Positions 1 to 13,433 of a stretch of 64,000 bases of DNA are shown here, piece after piece. The number at the start of each line of letters is the position of its first letter. The stretch's first letter is position 1. The notes below the pieces were generated by a model that saw only the letters and a list, made by a program, of their open reading frames with translations, searched no databases and was not told the origin of the DNA. The stretch is from assembly GCA_023213395.1 (NCBI GenBank), contig CM041465.1:55311741-55375740 (forward strand), written 5' to 3'. Origin of the DNA: Cycas panzhihuaensis (lineage: Eukaryota; Cycadophyta). A program made the position numbers and the translations under genes.

Positions 1-2433
1 GCCTAATCATAGTGCATGTGCTTACAGCACACTTTCAGCCTATGATGACTCATGATGGGGGCATTCCTCAGTGAATGTTAGCGCATAGCCACCCACTCTG
101 TCTCCATGACCTCCTGGGATGCTTCAGCCAGTCATGTTTGCTCCTGTTATGACATTTTACTTGTGTTGCAGTCTCTTCCAAGTCTGATTAACTCCTTGGT
201 TGAGACCCATTTCGCTGTTTTGGCTACTTGCCCATCACTTGGGTATTCCCCTAGTTGTTTCAGTCTTAATTTACTCTCAATATCAACTCCAAAGCCTTAT
301 TCCTACTTATTTTTATTTATTTTTTGTTTCCAGTCTGGCACCGCTATAAACTTAGCGGTACCACGATCTTTGTTGCAGTATCACGAAGTTATCGTGGGGC
401 GACTATTTGAATTTTTTTTTTAAAATCACGTGATAGTTTCCACTTTTTTCACGAAACTACCACGTGGCACCTGCATATTTATGTCGCCCTGACATCCCCA
501 ATGTTCACCTGTAGTGAGCAGGGGATAAAACAAGTAATCCTCTTCATTTTCAAGGATCTTTTTTTCATTTTTACACAAAAAAGGAAAAATATACAAACTC
601 CTCCACAGAAATCTACTGCAAAGAGAGACTCACAGTTACTGGCTCAATTCCAGGGACCATTGCTGCCTCTATTGCTCACCACCAGCAAGCTCTACATCTA
701 CTTGCAGGACTTCAAGGCTTTAAAGAGGGTCATCTTCAAAATCTCCCAAAAGACAAGCTACAAAGACTCCAAACTCACAGGATCATCCTCACATTTCTCT
801 CTTCTCTAAACTAGCCACTTCAATCCACTAAATGCTGGTTCTTTCCTACTATTTTTCCAGCAAACTCATGCTTGGTATCTTCACAACAAGGTACCTCTTA
901 CATTTACTTTGCAATTTATGTTATTTCTTTATGTTCTTGTGGATAAACTCTTAGTTCATATGCCTTTTTATTACTGTACCTATTTAGCATCATTCTCTTG
1001 TCTTTTGGCACAATAGTGTTTTCCCAATCATCCCAACAAACCTACTCTTAGGTGGCTGTTATAGGGGGGGCAACACAAAGAGAAATTAAGGGAGGAAGGC
1101 GGGGTCCGTCCCCCTTGCTGTCCTTCTCCCCAAGGGTTCGGTCCCTTATTCTCTTTCCCTTTGCCTTTGGTGCCTTCCTAGGAGTCAGGTTAGAGGGTTT
1201 GGGAGCTCATTTTTAGAGCTAAACTAATGTTGGCATCCCATTGCCACGCTAGTTCTAGATTTCCATCCGTTGGTTTTGGGCATCACATAAGCCCCAAAAC
1301 CATTTGTTGCCAGTTGACAGTTTGTTACTCACCCAATCTGAGAATTTGTTGTTCGTAGCATCTTGTTCTTTAGGTGTTTGCATACCTTTCAGTTACCCTC
1401 TTCTTTCTCATTACTCGTTGCCCCATATCCTTGCTGTGAGTCTATTTTCCTTCCCAAGACTGAGTGGAGATTCCTTGTGGGTGAGTAAGCCATTCTAAGG
1501 CTATACTCTTCATTTTTGGGTATCATTTGCAGTAACTGTTTATAGGAGTTATGTTGCATGTTGTTTCATTAAATGATAATATATATATGCTTAGCTTAGT
1601 TTGATTTAGTTTCATTTGAGTTTAGTACATATACTCGATCTATTTTGTGGCCCCTCTTCTAAGAGGGAGATACTCGTCTAGTTTACTTGCAGGATCTCAC
1701 ATCAGTGGAGTCACGTATGGAATAAAACCCATTGCAGGTTAGTTCCACATTTAGTACTTTTTGTCATTTTCCATTGTCTGTTTTTTCTGTTTTTACTTTC
1801 ACATGCATAAGGGGAGGTAAGCTAGCCCCTCTTCAGTTGCTCGTGGCAACTATTGCTGACCGATATCGCATGCGCGACAAGTGGAGTGGGAAGTAAAGAG
1901 ACGGGAAACACTCCATTCAGATGCCAGGTCCAGGTATTTTCCTTATCCCTGTGTATCTTCTTTATGTTGTTGTCTTTTATGCACATGTTTGCATAGTTAG
2001 AAACATATAAGGAATTGAAAGTGGAAAGGAACATATTTTTGCTTTACATTTCTTTTATGTAGTGGTTAGTCTAGCATGTTTAGATAGTTTACTTGGTGTT
2101 AGAACTACCCATACTTTACCCCTTTTTCCAGCCTACACCTAGATTCCACACTTTACTAGCATTCCCTATTTTCATGTTGTCTTCTCACTTCCTTGAGAAG
2201 ATGCAACATGCTAGGTTCTCTCCTCCTCTTCCCGGCCATCCGAGGGGTAGGAAGGCCTCGCTTTGTGGGGCTACCTGGAAACAACCAGGCACCTCTACAG
2301 TCCTGAATTTGTGCTCCGGTGCATGGATGCCCTGCGAGGTGAAGTCCTTGCTGTTTAGCCTAGCTTAGCTTTGCATAATCCATTCCTTTTACTAAATGTA
2401 GGGATACCACCTCGCAGTAAGCGTTTCGCTCAC
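1..2433 (+). mobile_element. LTR of the Tat-like gypsy family, cut by the window start
   Basis: This stretch aligns by eye along its length with the two LTRs of the gypsy element at 48277-63795, for example the block 'cagcctatgatgac', the 'aagccccaaaac' block near 1290 and the end 'accacctcgc...gcgtttc' near 2425. It begins inside the LTR, about 150 bases after the LTR start. No Arg-type primer site follows its right end, so it is either a solo LTR or the 3' LTR of an element lying mostly left of the window. The exact end is uncertain by a few bases (2428 or 2433). It is more diverged from the gypsy-2 LTRs than those are from each other. Confidence 0.85.
347..391. promoter_or_regulatory. GGTACC-core inverted repeat in the LTR
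   Basis: An imperfect inverted repeat runs from TAAACTT to AAGTTA with a GGTACC core in its left arm. The same structure lies at the matching place in the gypsy-2 LTRs (48786-48831 and 61678-61723). Its position in the first quarter of the LTR would be U3, where promoter and enhancer elements lie. A function is inferred only. Confidence 0.4.
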
Positions 2434-4419
2434 TTCGTAATCTAGATAGAGAGAACAGAGGATAATAAAAATAATAAAAAGAAAATAGTAACTGATATAT
2501 GACTAAGAATGAATCCTCAGGATGATGGACTAATACATAGAAGTATGATATAAACAAATGATAAAGTGTTTGAAGTTGATGAACCAATCTCTCTTTTTAA
2601 GGATAAAAATAAATGATAAGACTAGGGGCCCAAATTCTCTCTTGAACATAGAGATCAAAAGAGAAGAAGACCAAAACCTCAAAAAAAGAGTGCCTATAAT
2701 CAACACAAATGTTAGATGGAGCAAAAGACTTATATGACCATGATTAATACTTTGATGAAAGCAAGAACAACTCAAGAGGAGATGAGAAAAGACTAAAGAA
2801 AGGAATTGCCTATAGTTTTAGCTCATTAGGTAAGAAAAAAGATTCAAAGCCATAGTTTATCCTCATTATAGAGACTAAAATTCTACTATAGTTTATACTC
2901 TTTAGCAGATGAATTTTTTGAAGTCATAGTTTATACTTATTGCGGAGTCATGGTGGGAAAAAGGTCATTCAAAGAAATAAGAACTCTATCTTGATAAAAA
3001 AAAACTTTAACAAAGGAGGTTATCTCAAAGCTTGTTGTGTAAGTGAGAAACTAGTTATCAAAGTACAAAGGAAAAAGTAATTGAATTGGGTGATTTAGAA
3101 TGGTAGAAGGGGCCACAACATGGTGTAATCATCCTATGTTATCATCATCCTGAGTGAAACCAAAAGGTAATTATTTGAATGAATCCTTAGACTAACTATT
3201 CTCCTAAGGGGTAGAGTCCAATAAAGGTCTTGGTTTACTAGCTATCCTTGAAATAATAAAATAAGACCCTCCCAATGACATCAATTTCCTTTCTTAAAAG
3301 GGAAAAGGAATTAACTCATTGAGGATGAATTCTTTAAGGCTAAAAAGGATGTAAAGCTTTAGGGAAAAAGAAGAGATGACCTAATTTAAAATGGTTTTAG
3401 TCTTAAAAGCATATTACATAAAATATTTATGAGCTAGGGGTGGGCTACATGGAATTAACTGATAATAATGATTAGGGTGAATTGAATGAATATCTAGTAG
3501 ACGTTTTAGTAGGGATATAATAGAAGGTAAGGCAAACACTCATGAAATCATATCCAATGCTTGTTGTGGAGTAAGTGAAATAAGTATAGATATAATAGAT
3601 GTGCCACCCCTAACCAAGATAAGGGAAAGATTGAGTGAATGAAATCTAACCCCTAAATACACATGTGGAGTAGATTGATTAATAGTAGAAATAGACAAAT
3701 CAATCTCAACATCTTGGGATTGAATCTCTTCCTTGAATGACTTAGATATAGTAATTTTTGAAGAATAACTCTCATATTGAATAAGCAAAGGTCATCAAAG
3801 TATGACCTCTTAAGGTGTTTGCAATTCAAAACTAGTAGGACACTCAATAAGGAGTTTAGAAACCTCATCAATAATAGTGTCAATATCATGCTCATGAGAA
3901 AGCTTAATAAGCCAACTCAAAGAATGGTAAAAAGTCCTAATAGATAGCTCTTCATTAAGGATGAAAGATGAGTTAATAGGAGGTCCTAAGACCTCATTAT
4001 TATCAAAGGAATGAGAGCCCTTATCCTCAGGATGAGAGTCAATTTTAGGAAAAGACAAATCCAAAAAGGACTCACCACCTGACTCATGGAGAGGTATAAA
4101 AGAATATATAGTGTTGTCGATAGGGAAGTTACCAATAGTGTGGGTGGCAATCGATGACCCTTCATCCTACTGTAATGTGAAGGGAGTAGTGGAAGACATC
4201 AATTGGACAACTACCTCTATAGGACATGAACTAGCTCCATATTCTTTCGATAGAATTCAACTTGAGTGTATGATTATACTTAGTAATTCAGGACTAGTAT
4301 TGGGAGGCTCAACCTGGTAAGAAACTGGTGAAGATAAAACCATATGTTGATGGATTCATTATATAATAAATCACTAGATTTGATTCAGTAAGTCTTTAGA
4401 AATTTGAGGATTATATGAT
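2434..4419. other. AT-rich non-coding stretch, probably a decayed minus-strand gypsy body
   Basis: No recognisable protein was found here apart from weak minus-strand frames at 3540-4064. The plus strand is purine-rich. Between about 2815 and 2950 a degenerate motif resembling 'catagtttatactcatt' recurs three or four times. Its place downstream of the minus-strand gag at 4425-4860 suggests the rest of that element, but no protease or polymerase motif could be read. Confidence 0.4.
3540..4064 (-). pseudogene. Unidentified minus-strand reading frames downstream of a gypsy gag
   Basis: Two overlapping open stretches (3810-4064 and 3540-3788) read leftwards on the strand of the gag remnant. They encode acidic, serine-rich text with no family I recognise. 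They could be the C-terminal tail of gag or an unrelated linker. Stops and frame changes between them indicate decay. They may have no coding meaning. Confidence 0.2.
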
Positions 4420-4424
4420 GCATC

Positions 4425-4860
4425 AAGATCCAAGTAATATTTCTTAAAATCTTTTACAGATTCATTATCCATTAGTCTAATCATAAGAAGGGCCTTTTGT
4501 TCCACCGAAAAAGGACAAGTGACATCAAATTCACTTATAAAGACATCCATCAATTATTAAAATAAGAAATTTTAATTCTAAGGTAATTGGTACAACCACA
4601 TGAGTGCACTACCTCACAATGTCCTTGAGAAAAGTCTTATCAATAAAAGATCATTAGGCATATGATAAGTATATGCAAAATCAAATTTCTCAATGTGCCT
4701 TGAAGGATCTTGTCTTAGTATCCCCTTAAATATAAGCAACATAAGAATGTAAGAGGGAAGGCTATAAAGGATAACCTCATATGAAAAAAAGCTCTTCTTA
4801 TAGATAAGGTTATCTATAAGCGATGTGCTTGTACAAGAAAAGGATGATCTCAATAGGTTT
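4425..4860 (-). pseudogene. Ty3-gypsy gag (capsid) remnant
   Basis: Read on the minus strand, this gives a capsid-like stretch: FKG...DPSRHIEKF, then IRLFSRTL, a stop, GSALMWLYQLP, and after two or three more stops LMDVFISEFDVTCPFS and KALLMIRLMDNESVKDF. The order and spacing match the gag of gypsy-1 in this window (FDGTSSQDPTEHV ... GDALKWFYRLP ... LVDEFVNYFDVARPFES ... VLLSLKQGHDEM). Gag forms the particle that packages the element RNA. Several in-frame stops make it a pseudogene. It starts about 60 bases downstream of its primer binding site, which is consistent with the 5' end of an element running leftwards. Confidence 0.7.
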
Positions 4861-4914
4861 CTAAGTTAAGAATGGTTTGTACTTTCTATCACTTTAAATA
4901 AGAAAATAAATAGT

Positions 4915-4934
4915 AATCCCCAATATGGGTGCCA
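4915..4934 (-). other. Primer binding site of the minus-strand gypsy element
   Basis: The minus strand reads TGGCACCCATATTGGGGATT. This resembles the family primer site next to the gypsy-2 LTR (TGGCGACCATACTGTGGACT) and the TGGCGAC-type sites of plant Tat/Ogre elements, generally attributed to tRNA-Arg. It lies just upstream of the gag remnant, as expected. Confidence 0.55.
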
Positions 4935-5431
4935 AAAAGATGGCACGATTTAGTTAGACCTAAACCAAATATCTCCTAACTAGTGGTATGTTTCCTCTAT
5001 TTCAAGTCTAAGCTAAGAGATAAGAAGCCTAGGAGAACCAAAACAACCACTTTTTCCAACTCCTAAAAAGGAGTCTCAACCTGATTATACCATTTAATAA
5101 AGGTATAAATGAATGAAGTAATAAAAGGTTAGGATGTGAGGGGGTGATTGAATCCACTAGTCTACACAATTAGATGGAGGAGTTCTGAGTTCAAGATTAT
5201 GCTAACAATATCTCTTGTGTCCTTCCTTGGGATTCCTTTCCTCCTATTCTTTCAACCTTTTGAGTTTTATTAAAATGAAGGAGAAGGGCTAAGTGATGGA
5301 AAGGTTTTTCTCTTCTTTTTTATTTTATTTATTTTTTATTAAATGAAATGAAAACACAAGAATAGTCAACGAAACTACAAGATCTATCCACCTTCTTTTC
5401 AATACACAAATAAGAAAACTAAATGCATGTG

Positions 5432-5502
<71 letters not shown>

Positions 5503-5876
5503 ATGAAGCACACTAAGAAAGAATATGAAATTACTTCCTTTAGATGCAATAGACACTTTTTGATGAGCAATAAACTAAGCATGAAATACAACTAATACCA
5601 AATGCAACTATGTATGTAAATTACCAAGAAGTCCAATAATATGTAATGTTGATGCAAAGCTTTTGCTCTAATTACATACTATTGTCTTTTCGAAAAATGC
5701 TTCTAAGATAAAAAGAGAGGTTTTAAGGATTTACTTATGCTATAATGAATGATATTCAGACCATAAAGTTACATGCAATTAATCATTACTAAGTCATCAT
5801 TTACAAATAAGCAATAAACTAAAGAATAAAGAGATTCTATCACAAATAGAGTCTTTTGGATACCAAAGGATCCTTA
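4935..5876 (-). mobile_element. Presumed 5' LTR of the minus-strand gypsy element, truncated by element D
   Basis: The sequence beyond the primer binding site should be the element's 5' LTR. No second copy of it was found in the window, so its edges cannot be fixed. It carries a pure AT repeat (5434-5500). The right part is cut by the insertion of element D at 5877. No gene was seen. Confidence 0.35.
5434..5500. repeat. (AT)n microsatellite
   Basis: About 33 uninterrupted AT units. Any open frame across it is a repeat artefact. Confidence 0.95.
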
Positions 5877-6377
5877 TGTTAAAATATAATGTTTAATGTA
5901 TATGGTGTATACATATACTTCCCACCATTCACCTACTTTGAGTTGTATGATATACATACATATCCATACTATCTAACTATTGGATGATGTAGCAGCTCAT
6001 TATATTTGATAGGCTACTCATGAGGTGATTATCACTATATATATGTACTCTCACCACTTAAGAACTTGAAAAAGGAGTGAGAAAGGTTGAAGACTTGGAG
6101 ATGTAAACTTTATGATTATAAGTGGAGTCCTAACTCCACCTTCTCCATGGTTTTCTCCACACTAGTTTTTTCATATATAAATCTTGGTGTCCATCTTATG
6201 GTGATGATTATATTTGATGATGCTTACTTTACTTTAAATTCACGTTAAATAATTCTCTATATGTACATACTCATGAGTTCATATTATTGCATCTTTATAT
6301 TTTTAACATGGTATCAAATCCATGTATATATATTTTAACATGGCTTTAGAGCAATCTTATTACCTTTTTTTTAAACA
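5877..6377 (+). repeat. 5' LTR of element D
   Basis: About 501 bases, beginning TGTTAAAATATAATG and ending TTAAACA directly before a primer site. It matches 9421-9613 and 14465-14801. Near its right end it contains two extra primer-site-like copies ('aacatggtatcaaatcc' at 6306-6322 and 'aacatggctttagagc' at about 6338-6353). Confidence 0.8.
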
Positions 6378-6389
6378 TGGTATCAGAGT
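6378..6389 (+). other. Primer binding site of element D
   Basis: TGGTATCAGAGT, one base from the standard plant initiator-Met primer site TGGTATCAGAGC, immediately after the LTR ending ...AAACA. Confidence 0.75.
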
Positions 6390-9300
6390 TGTGTCACATC
6401 CAAGTCGTTATGGTGAGGTGAAGATCCTACTAATCAAGATTCAAGCCTATCGAGCCTATGATAACAGCCATTTGTGAAGAAGTTTTTATTAAGCCAATTA
6501 TATGCATATTCTAGTGATATATGATATTGTTTATGGGATAAACAGAGCTATTCAAGCCACATGTAGGACATATATAGATGATGCTAATGGTATGTTGATT
6601 TGGTATTTTATGTGGACATATATTTTATGCATGTTGGCTCCATATTCTATAGAACATGCAAGTATTCATAGTAGTCCATAAATATTATATTTAGTCCATA
6701 AGTGAAGGCTTTTATGAGTGTCCCTTAACATATTTGCAATCACTCATAGATCTTCCTAGAGGTTTTTGCAAGTGTCTTACAATGAGATTTACTACTAGGA
6801 TAAGGACAATCCATTAGTATGCATGAAGAAGGAAGCAAGCATGTATAACACCCTATTGATAGGTATTTTAGTGATAATATAAAAGGTATGTAGTAGATTT
6901 TATTATAATAAAATTTTTTAAAGATATATAAAGGCATGATTATATTTTATTGGTGGATTTACATTGAGGGTATGACTACTTGGGTTGTGACTGAATGTCA
7001 AACCCTAAATGATGACATGATTAATTTATATAAAACACTTTGTTGGATGGTTTGATTATATAATGGCATACATGATGATCTATTTAATGGCATATGAGTA
7101 ATATTATATGGCATATTATATGTTTAATATTATGACCAAACATGGAAACTAGCTGTCTACCACACTCTTCTAGGATGTAGAATAGAGACAAATAATGTTT
7201 CTAGGAGTAACCATAGTTGTTTAACAAACCCTACCTGTAACACATGAATGTTATATAAATTTTAAAGCATGATTTTAATCTTACAAAACTCTTAAAGACA
7301 TGGAGGTATGTTTGATTGCAATAATCATGTAAATATACAAACCCTATAGGGATTATATGATGTTATTGCCATCTATATGGCATCACTTATAAGGGAAGAG
7401 ATGGGGATATCATCAACCTTACCATCACAGAAGTGACACCAACATAGATCTTGCCACCCCCCCCTAAGTTGCCTCTTTGGAAGAATGATGTTTAGATGCC
7501 TTCTAAACAATATACAATGGAATTATACCCATGATGCCATATGGTTTCAACTCGAAATAGAGCCAGAGTTAGCCACAACCCACACTTTCTTGCCCCTAAA
7601 GCTACATATTGTAGATCATAGTCATACGTGCATAGAGATTATGGAGTAATGTTTAAACCCTTGCTACTTGCACATGGACACAATATCCATAATTACAAAG
7701 TCATCCCTGTTGATACCACTACATATAAGGATTGTAAGTTTGATGTCATATCCATATCATTGATGTATGTATTACACCAAGTTCTTCATGTATAATTAGC
7801 AACTACAGATGAAGAGAATTTGACTAACAAGCCATCACCCAATCTGGTTGTCTATTATAGAGCTACATATATTTACTCATCACCCTGCCATGCCTATGAT
7901 AATTGTGCAAATTTGATTTAGTCATAGATAAAGATATTATATTTTTAAAACAAAATTTTGAAACACTTAAAAAAATTATGTTTAGATTGCTTGATTTAAT
8001 TAGATTGCATAAAATTCTTAGATCTGATTTAGCCTCTTTAGATTGATAGGTGGTCATATAGAGAGATAATATGATTGGGGGGTAGCTATCAAAGGGGGAA
8101 AACTTTAAATATCAATAAATTAAATTGCATACTTTTTGACTTTTTTAATTTTATATTTGGTATTTGATAAAATTTTAGATCTATCACTAATTTCTAAAGG
8201 ATCACATACTTTTTCATGGTATACTAGCACATTTTCCACCATAACTCATCACTCATATATTAGAATCAGATGTCATCTGTTGCGTTGGAAAGCAGACTTT
8301 GAGATGGTTACAACGAGTGGTCACATGACTTGCTTCGAATAGTAGAAGATAGAGAGAATTAGGGTAAATTTGATGCAAAAGATTCAAACCTCATTTTAGA
8401 TGAATTTGATATTAGTTTTTAGGAAAATTTTAGTAAATTATAATGTTTTTCATGGCTCCAAACATAATGATTAAGTTATCTTTGAGGAATGATGGATGAA
8501 AATTATAGTTTGGTTTAAAATTAAGCATATTGAGGCTCATTTATGACATTTTGAGGCCCATTTTAGTTGGAAAAATTCATTAAGTGAAAAAGACTTAATA
8601 AAGTTATTATATAAGACATCCTTGATATATTGGTTGTTTATTTCTCCCTTTATAATATTATATTTAGTTTAGTGGATGACAAAAATCCTAACTAAACATA
8701 TAAGTCACTTGGATATTAAACTAATTTATGTTATCTAGTTAGATGTTGAGTACAATTACCTTGTTACAATTAACTTACCATGGCTAAGTAGCTTGACATG
8801 ATCCTAGAGTTGATTGTTCAAGATGATCCAACTATTAATTTGATCTAGCTGATGAAATTTTGTTGGTCTTATAAGCAATTTGGAAGGATGATAAACCATA
8901 TATTTGAAGCAATTTCCTAATGAACTAGAGATTACAACAATTGGTCACCCAAGTATTTTGATAGATGGATATTATTTTATATAGACTCAGATATCACTTT
9001 GTTTGATTTGATGGTCAACTTAATGTAGATTGAAAGCAACAACCACACAGATAAAGATATGAAGATATGCACAAAACACTTCATATATGTTAGTTTATAT
9101 AGGTTGATGCTTGATGGATACAAGCATATAGTTATATGTCTTTTATAGGTTACAGATGATTTTGGTGATTTTATGTGGAAACTCTACTCAAAAGAGAGCC
9201 TACAGTGTAATGAATTCACTTATAACATATAAGATATAGGAAATGAGTTATAGGATATAGGATACAGGAAACGGGTTATAAGATATAGGTTATTTACAGA

Positions 9301-9420
9301 TTACATATAATATTGCATACATGATATAGGTTACAACTACAAGTTATAGGTTCTATTATACAAGATGAAGATATGAAGACTCAAGATCAAGATTTAAGGA
9401 TATTAAACATTATAGGAGGG
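6390..9420 (+). other. Interior of element D, no recognisable coding
   Basis: About 3 kb of AT-rich sequence full of stops in every frame. One frame around 7600-7860 stays fairly open (text such as LLLAHGHNIHNYKV and NLTNKPSPNLVVY) but matches nothing I recognise. At about 9225-9350 the short motif 'gatataggttata' recurs. The last 15 bases (9406-9420, ending TATAGGAGGG) are the purine tract that primes second-strand synthesis. Confidence 0.55.
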
Positions 9421-9575
9421 TGTTAAAACATAATGTTTACTATATATGATGTACACATATACTTCCCATCATTTGCCTATTTTGAGATATGTGAGATGCA
9501 CACATATCCATGCTATCCTACTATTGGATGATGTAGTGGCTCATTATATTTGATAAGCTACTGATAAGGTGATTA

Positions 9576-9613
<38 letters not shown>
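9421..9613 (+). repeat. 3' LTR of element D, left part
   Basis: Begins TGTTAAAACATAATG and matches 5877-6060. It ends in an AT repeat (9571-9612), into which element E inserted. The LTR resumes at 14465. Confidence 0.8.
9571..9612. repeat. (AT)n microsatellite at the insertion site of element E
   Basis: About 20 AT units inside the D LTR. The matching place in the 5' LTR (about 6032-6042) is much shorter, so the repeat expanded here after D inserted. Confidence 0.9.
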
Positions 9614-9614
<1 letters not shown>

Positions 9615-9947
9615 GTTGGGATTAATGTTCCTCACCCCACTTCCACCTTAGAAACATGTGAGTGCATACATGTTAATGGTAAGTTAGGTGAGTTTATTTT
9701 AATATTAAGTTGTGCATTATTTTATATTTATTTAAATTTTAGAGGTTGAGGAGGTTTCCCTCCTCCCTCACAACTATATATTCTATGGGATTCTAAACCC
9801 TAGTGTTCTTCAACACCACCTACTTTGGAATATTTATATACTCTTTAACTATGACTTGAATATAATGATGTATTTCAAATGCATTTTTAATATGGATTGA
9901 GATCAATGATTATTTTCTCTACTCTACTTTCTGCTACATTTTCAACA
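9614..9947 (+). repeat. 5' LTR of element E
   Basis: 334 bases, paired with 14132-14464. The primer site TAGTATCATAGC follows at 9950-9961, two changes from the standard initiator-Met site. Confidence 0.85.
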
Positions 9948-9961
9948 TTTAGTATCATAGC

Positions 9962-12900
9962 ATAGATCTTAGCCACCTATATCAGAGCATTAATCTACCT
10001 TCACAATAAGCATATATTTGATAATACGCCACTTTTATATAGTTTTATTAACATTTTTTAATAGTTTTTATTAATATTTGGCTTTCTTTTGGCTATTTTT
10101 AGTACATATAATGTATTTAATCTATATTTCTTTAGATTTTTATAGCTATTATATGCATACTCAACTTAAACATCATTTGGTACAATTATTTTGAAGTTTC
10201 ATTTGATATTCTTTGAGATTTTAATCATTTTCCTTCATTTTTTCTAAATATTTTCCAAGTTTCTAAACTTTGGTAGGCTAGTGTGAGCTCCACACTACTT
10301 AAAATCATGTTAAGTGACCACTCGTTGGATTTATCTCTGAGTCCCGTATGCTCCAAAAAAGATAGTTAAAAAAACCATCACTTCAATGATGAGTTATAGC
10401 TCTCGGAAGCTCAACAGATCATGTTGTCTACTGAAATTCTAGGCATTAAAGGTGAAATTACTTTATTTGACTTTGTTTCTTATTGGTTTTCTCTGAAACT
10501 TAGTAGTAAGGTATTTTTAAGGATGTAGAATCTGTTTGTAACATTTTTTAACTTTGTTTCATCTGTATGGACCTTGCACCCTCTATAGTCTCCCAATCTT
10601 TGGTAGTCTCATTCTCATCTTATGCTTATCCATTTCTCGTGAAATTTTAGGGGCACCTAGGCATCAGTAACAATAAGCCACCCCTCCATTTTCATTATGT
10701 TCTATGACCCCAGTGAGGAGAAAAAAACTCATGGGGTGATCTCCATGTGTGCACCCTTTATTTATGTCAATTTTCAATATTATATATTAAAAATTCTTTT
10801 TTTTAAAGGATTTTTTGCTGAATTCTCTTTGTAGATTTGTGGCACCATGTTTGGATAAATTTTTGATCAATTTCAAGACTCTGTGATTGATTTTTAACCT
10901 CTATTCATCAATTATACCCCCACTGTCTATCGTGTGACCTTTGTGTTCATTTTTTTCCATAAAAAATCACTTTTTTTTTAGTGTTTTTCAGTCGATCTCT
11001 AGTGTAAATTGTTCGGCTCCCATCTTATCATAGTTTTTAATTGATTTGTAGCTGATGTTCATCATTTTTTATCAAAAAATTATCTTGTACTTTGTCATTT
11101 GCCACAAGCTTTTGTCCATAATTTTTTTATATTTTAACATATAAAAGTCATATTTTTTTAAATATCTTTTAACTATCTTTAGTGTAGACCTGATACATGC
11201 TCTCTAGTTATGATTTCGATTGGTTTTTTATTTATTTTTTTATATTTTTTTGATTAGAGTAGATCTTATATTTTCAATCATCTCGAGCTCTCTTGTTTAT
11301 TGATGAAACTATAATATATGTATGCTCATTCTATCTAGCTCTAATTCTACTTTCTAATACCATAAACGATTCAAAATTTTGTCTACCAGTTGTTGAGATA
11401 TTGTCTCTTGAGTGAAAGGATCTCTTTTTAGAATCATAAACCTACGCATATTTATTAAAATTCGATTATTTTTTAAATTTAATTTTTTTTAATATAAAAT
11501 TTAGATTTAATTAAGTTATATTTTATATTTTTCGAATTCTAGGCATTTAATTTGGCATTAGCATTTTGGTCCATATGACCATGTGTTTTGGCAGATTTCA
11601 AAATTTATAAATTATTTTATATATTTTTGATTAATTAAAATTTATTTTCTATATTTGATAAATTTTTGAGACTTGGCCCCTTTTGGCTCTTAACTTCTAG
11701 TCTTATTGGGTCTCATGTGATCTTGCTCTTATTGGTTAAGGGGCTTATTACTTTTCCTTTTAAAATTTTCATTTTATTAATACTCAAAGATGAGTGATCA
11801 TCTTGTTTGGTATAACTTTTTACTAGAGTGTTAGTTTCTCATAAAGTTAGTCTCATTGGATTTGTATTTCAGAGCTCTTCAACTTAGTACCATCCTTTGC
11901 TCAATTTGAGCCTATTTCTATAGTGTTTGACTTAGCCAAAGTTGACATTTTTTCTGAACTTATTTCACTTATTAAAAAGGGGTTTGTTCACTATTTCTTC
12001 AATAACTTGACTATTATAGCTCTATTTTTGAAACTGTAAGAATCGATAGAAAGCATTTTTAGAGCTCTACACATTAGAACTAATTTTATCTTATTTTGAT
12101 TTTGTATGTATTTAAAACTCTTCAAGTTAAGGCTCTACTTCAACCCTAATTAGACACATTTTATAATATTTTTGAGTAAAAATTTCATCTAAATTAATTC
12201 TATTTGAGTATTATTTACTACCAATCAGTTTCTTGAGAATTTTTATTGTCATAAGATTACAAGTTGATTTGTAGCTTTTAACATAAGTTTTAACTTCTTG
12301 AGGATCAAGAGGCCTACATGGATTAATACGTTAAATTAGTACTATTTACCTTGACCATTTAATTTATTTTTACACTTTCATTTAAATATAGAATAGTTGT
12401 TGAGCTTATTTGATCATTTTAAGTATTATATCTTCTTAGAAATCTCAAGGTATACCTAGTTTATTTCTAAATTTACAAAGAAGCTTTTTGTCATTTGATT
12501 TTTACTAGTATAAAGGATCTTTATAATATTCTTTTTACATCTTAAAGTTATTTTTTTTAGCTTGAAAATGACATTGCAAAGGAAATTATGACAAATTATT
12601 TTGCTCATTTTATACTTTTAAGTTTATTTAACATTCTAAGATTTAAGAGCATTCAAATATTGAAGGTTCTATTAATTCATTACATCACATTAAATGTGTA
12701 TATAGTCTCTTATCTACTTTTACAAAGAGCATCTTAATTTAAAAGTTATTAGATCACATATGATCATTCAAAGAATATATTTGATTAAAGACACATTCAT
12801 TTAAAAATTTATATTTCAAGCTTTTTGGTTTACTATTAGAAGGTATATTTCAATTGCTTTAAATCCATTGCAATTGAAAATTAAAAGGTGCACAATAGTG

Positions 12901-13433
12901 CATAGCTATAAACTTATTCTTTTGTACTTTTAAGTATTTCAAGGCATACTCCATTAAGCATTTTATTTTAAAGATTTATATATTCATTATTGCTTAAAAG
13001 GAACATAGTCTAATATCATTTTTAATTTAAGAGGATGTTTGCCTTACATTCTATAAGGAATTTCTTAGCTATTTGATTAAAAAGATATTTGAACATTAAA
13101 ACAAATTAAAGTTTCATTTCTTTGAGTTTTCCTTTTAGTTCCTTATTGTTCAATCAAGTTTTTAGAAAATAATTACATTTAGTTTGCTTTGAAAAGGAAC
13201 CTTATTATTTTATTTTATATATTCCTTTTAAAATAGCATTTGCCATTTTCAATTTAAAAGGATATTTGATTATATATTTATTTCATTCAATAAAAAACAT
13301 TTATCTTACTTCATTCTTTTATGTTTTAAATAGTAAAATTTATTCTAAAGCATCATTTGAGGATTACTCTTCTTGTTTATTAATTGAAAATCATATTTTT
13401 TGATCATGTACTAAAGCCTTTTATACAATGAAA
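9962..13433 (+). other. Long non-coding leader of element E
   Basis: About 3.5 kb, very T-rich on the plus strand, with stops throughout every frame. I see no gene. Parts near 11550-11900 read like ordinary plant intergenic DNA. An unusually long leader before gag is typical of large retrotransposon derivatives. Confidence 0.5.

Noticed and set aside
6378-6389. tRNA genes at the TGGTATCAGAGC-type sites
   Set aside because: Only the 12-base complement to a tRNA 3' end is present next to LTR edges. No cloverleaf can be drawn, so these are primer sites.
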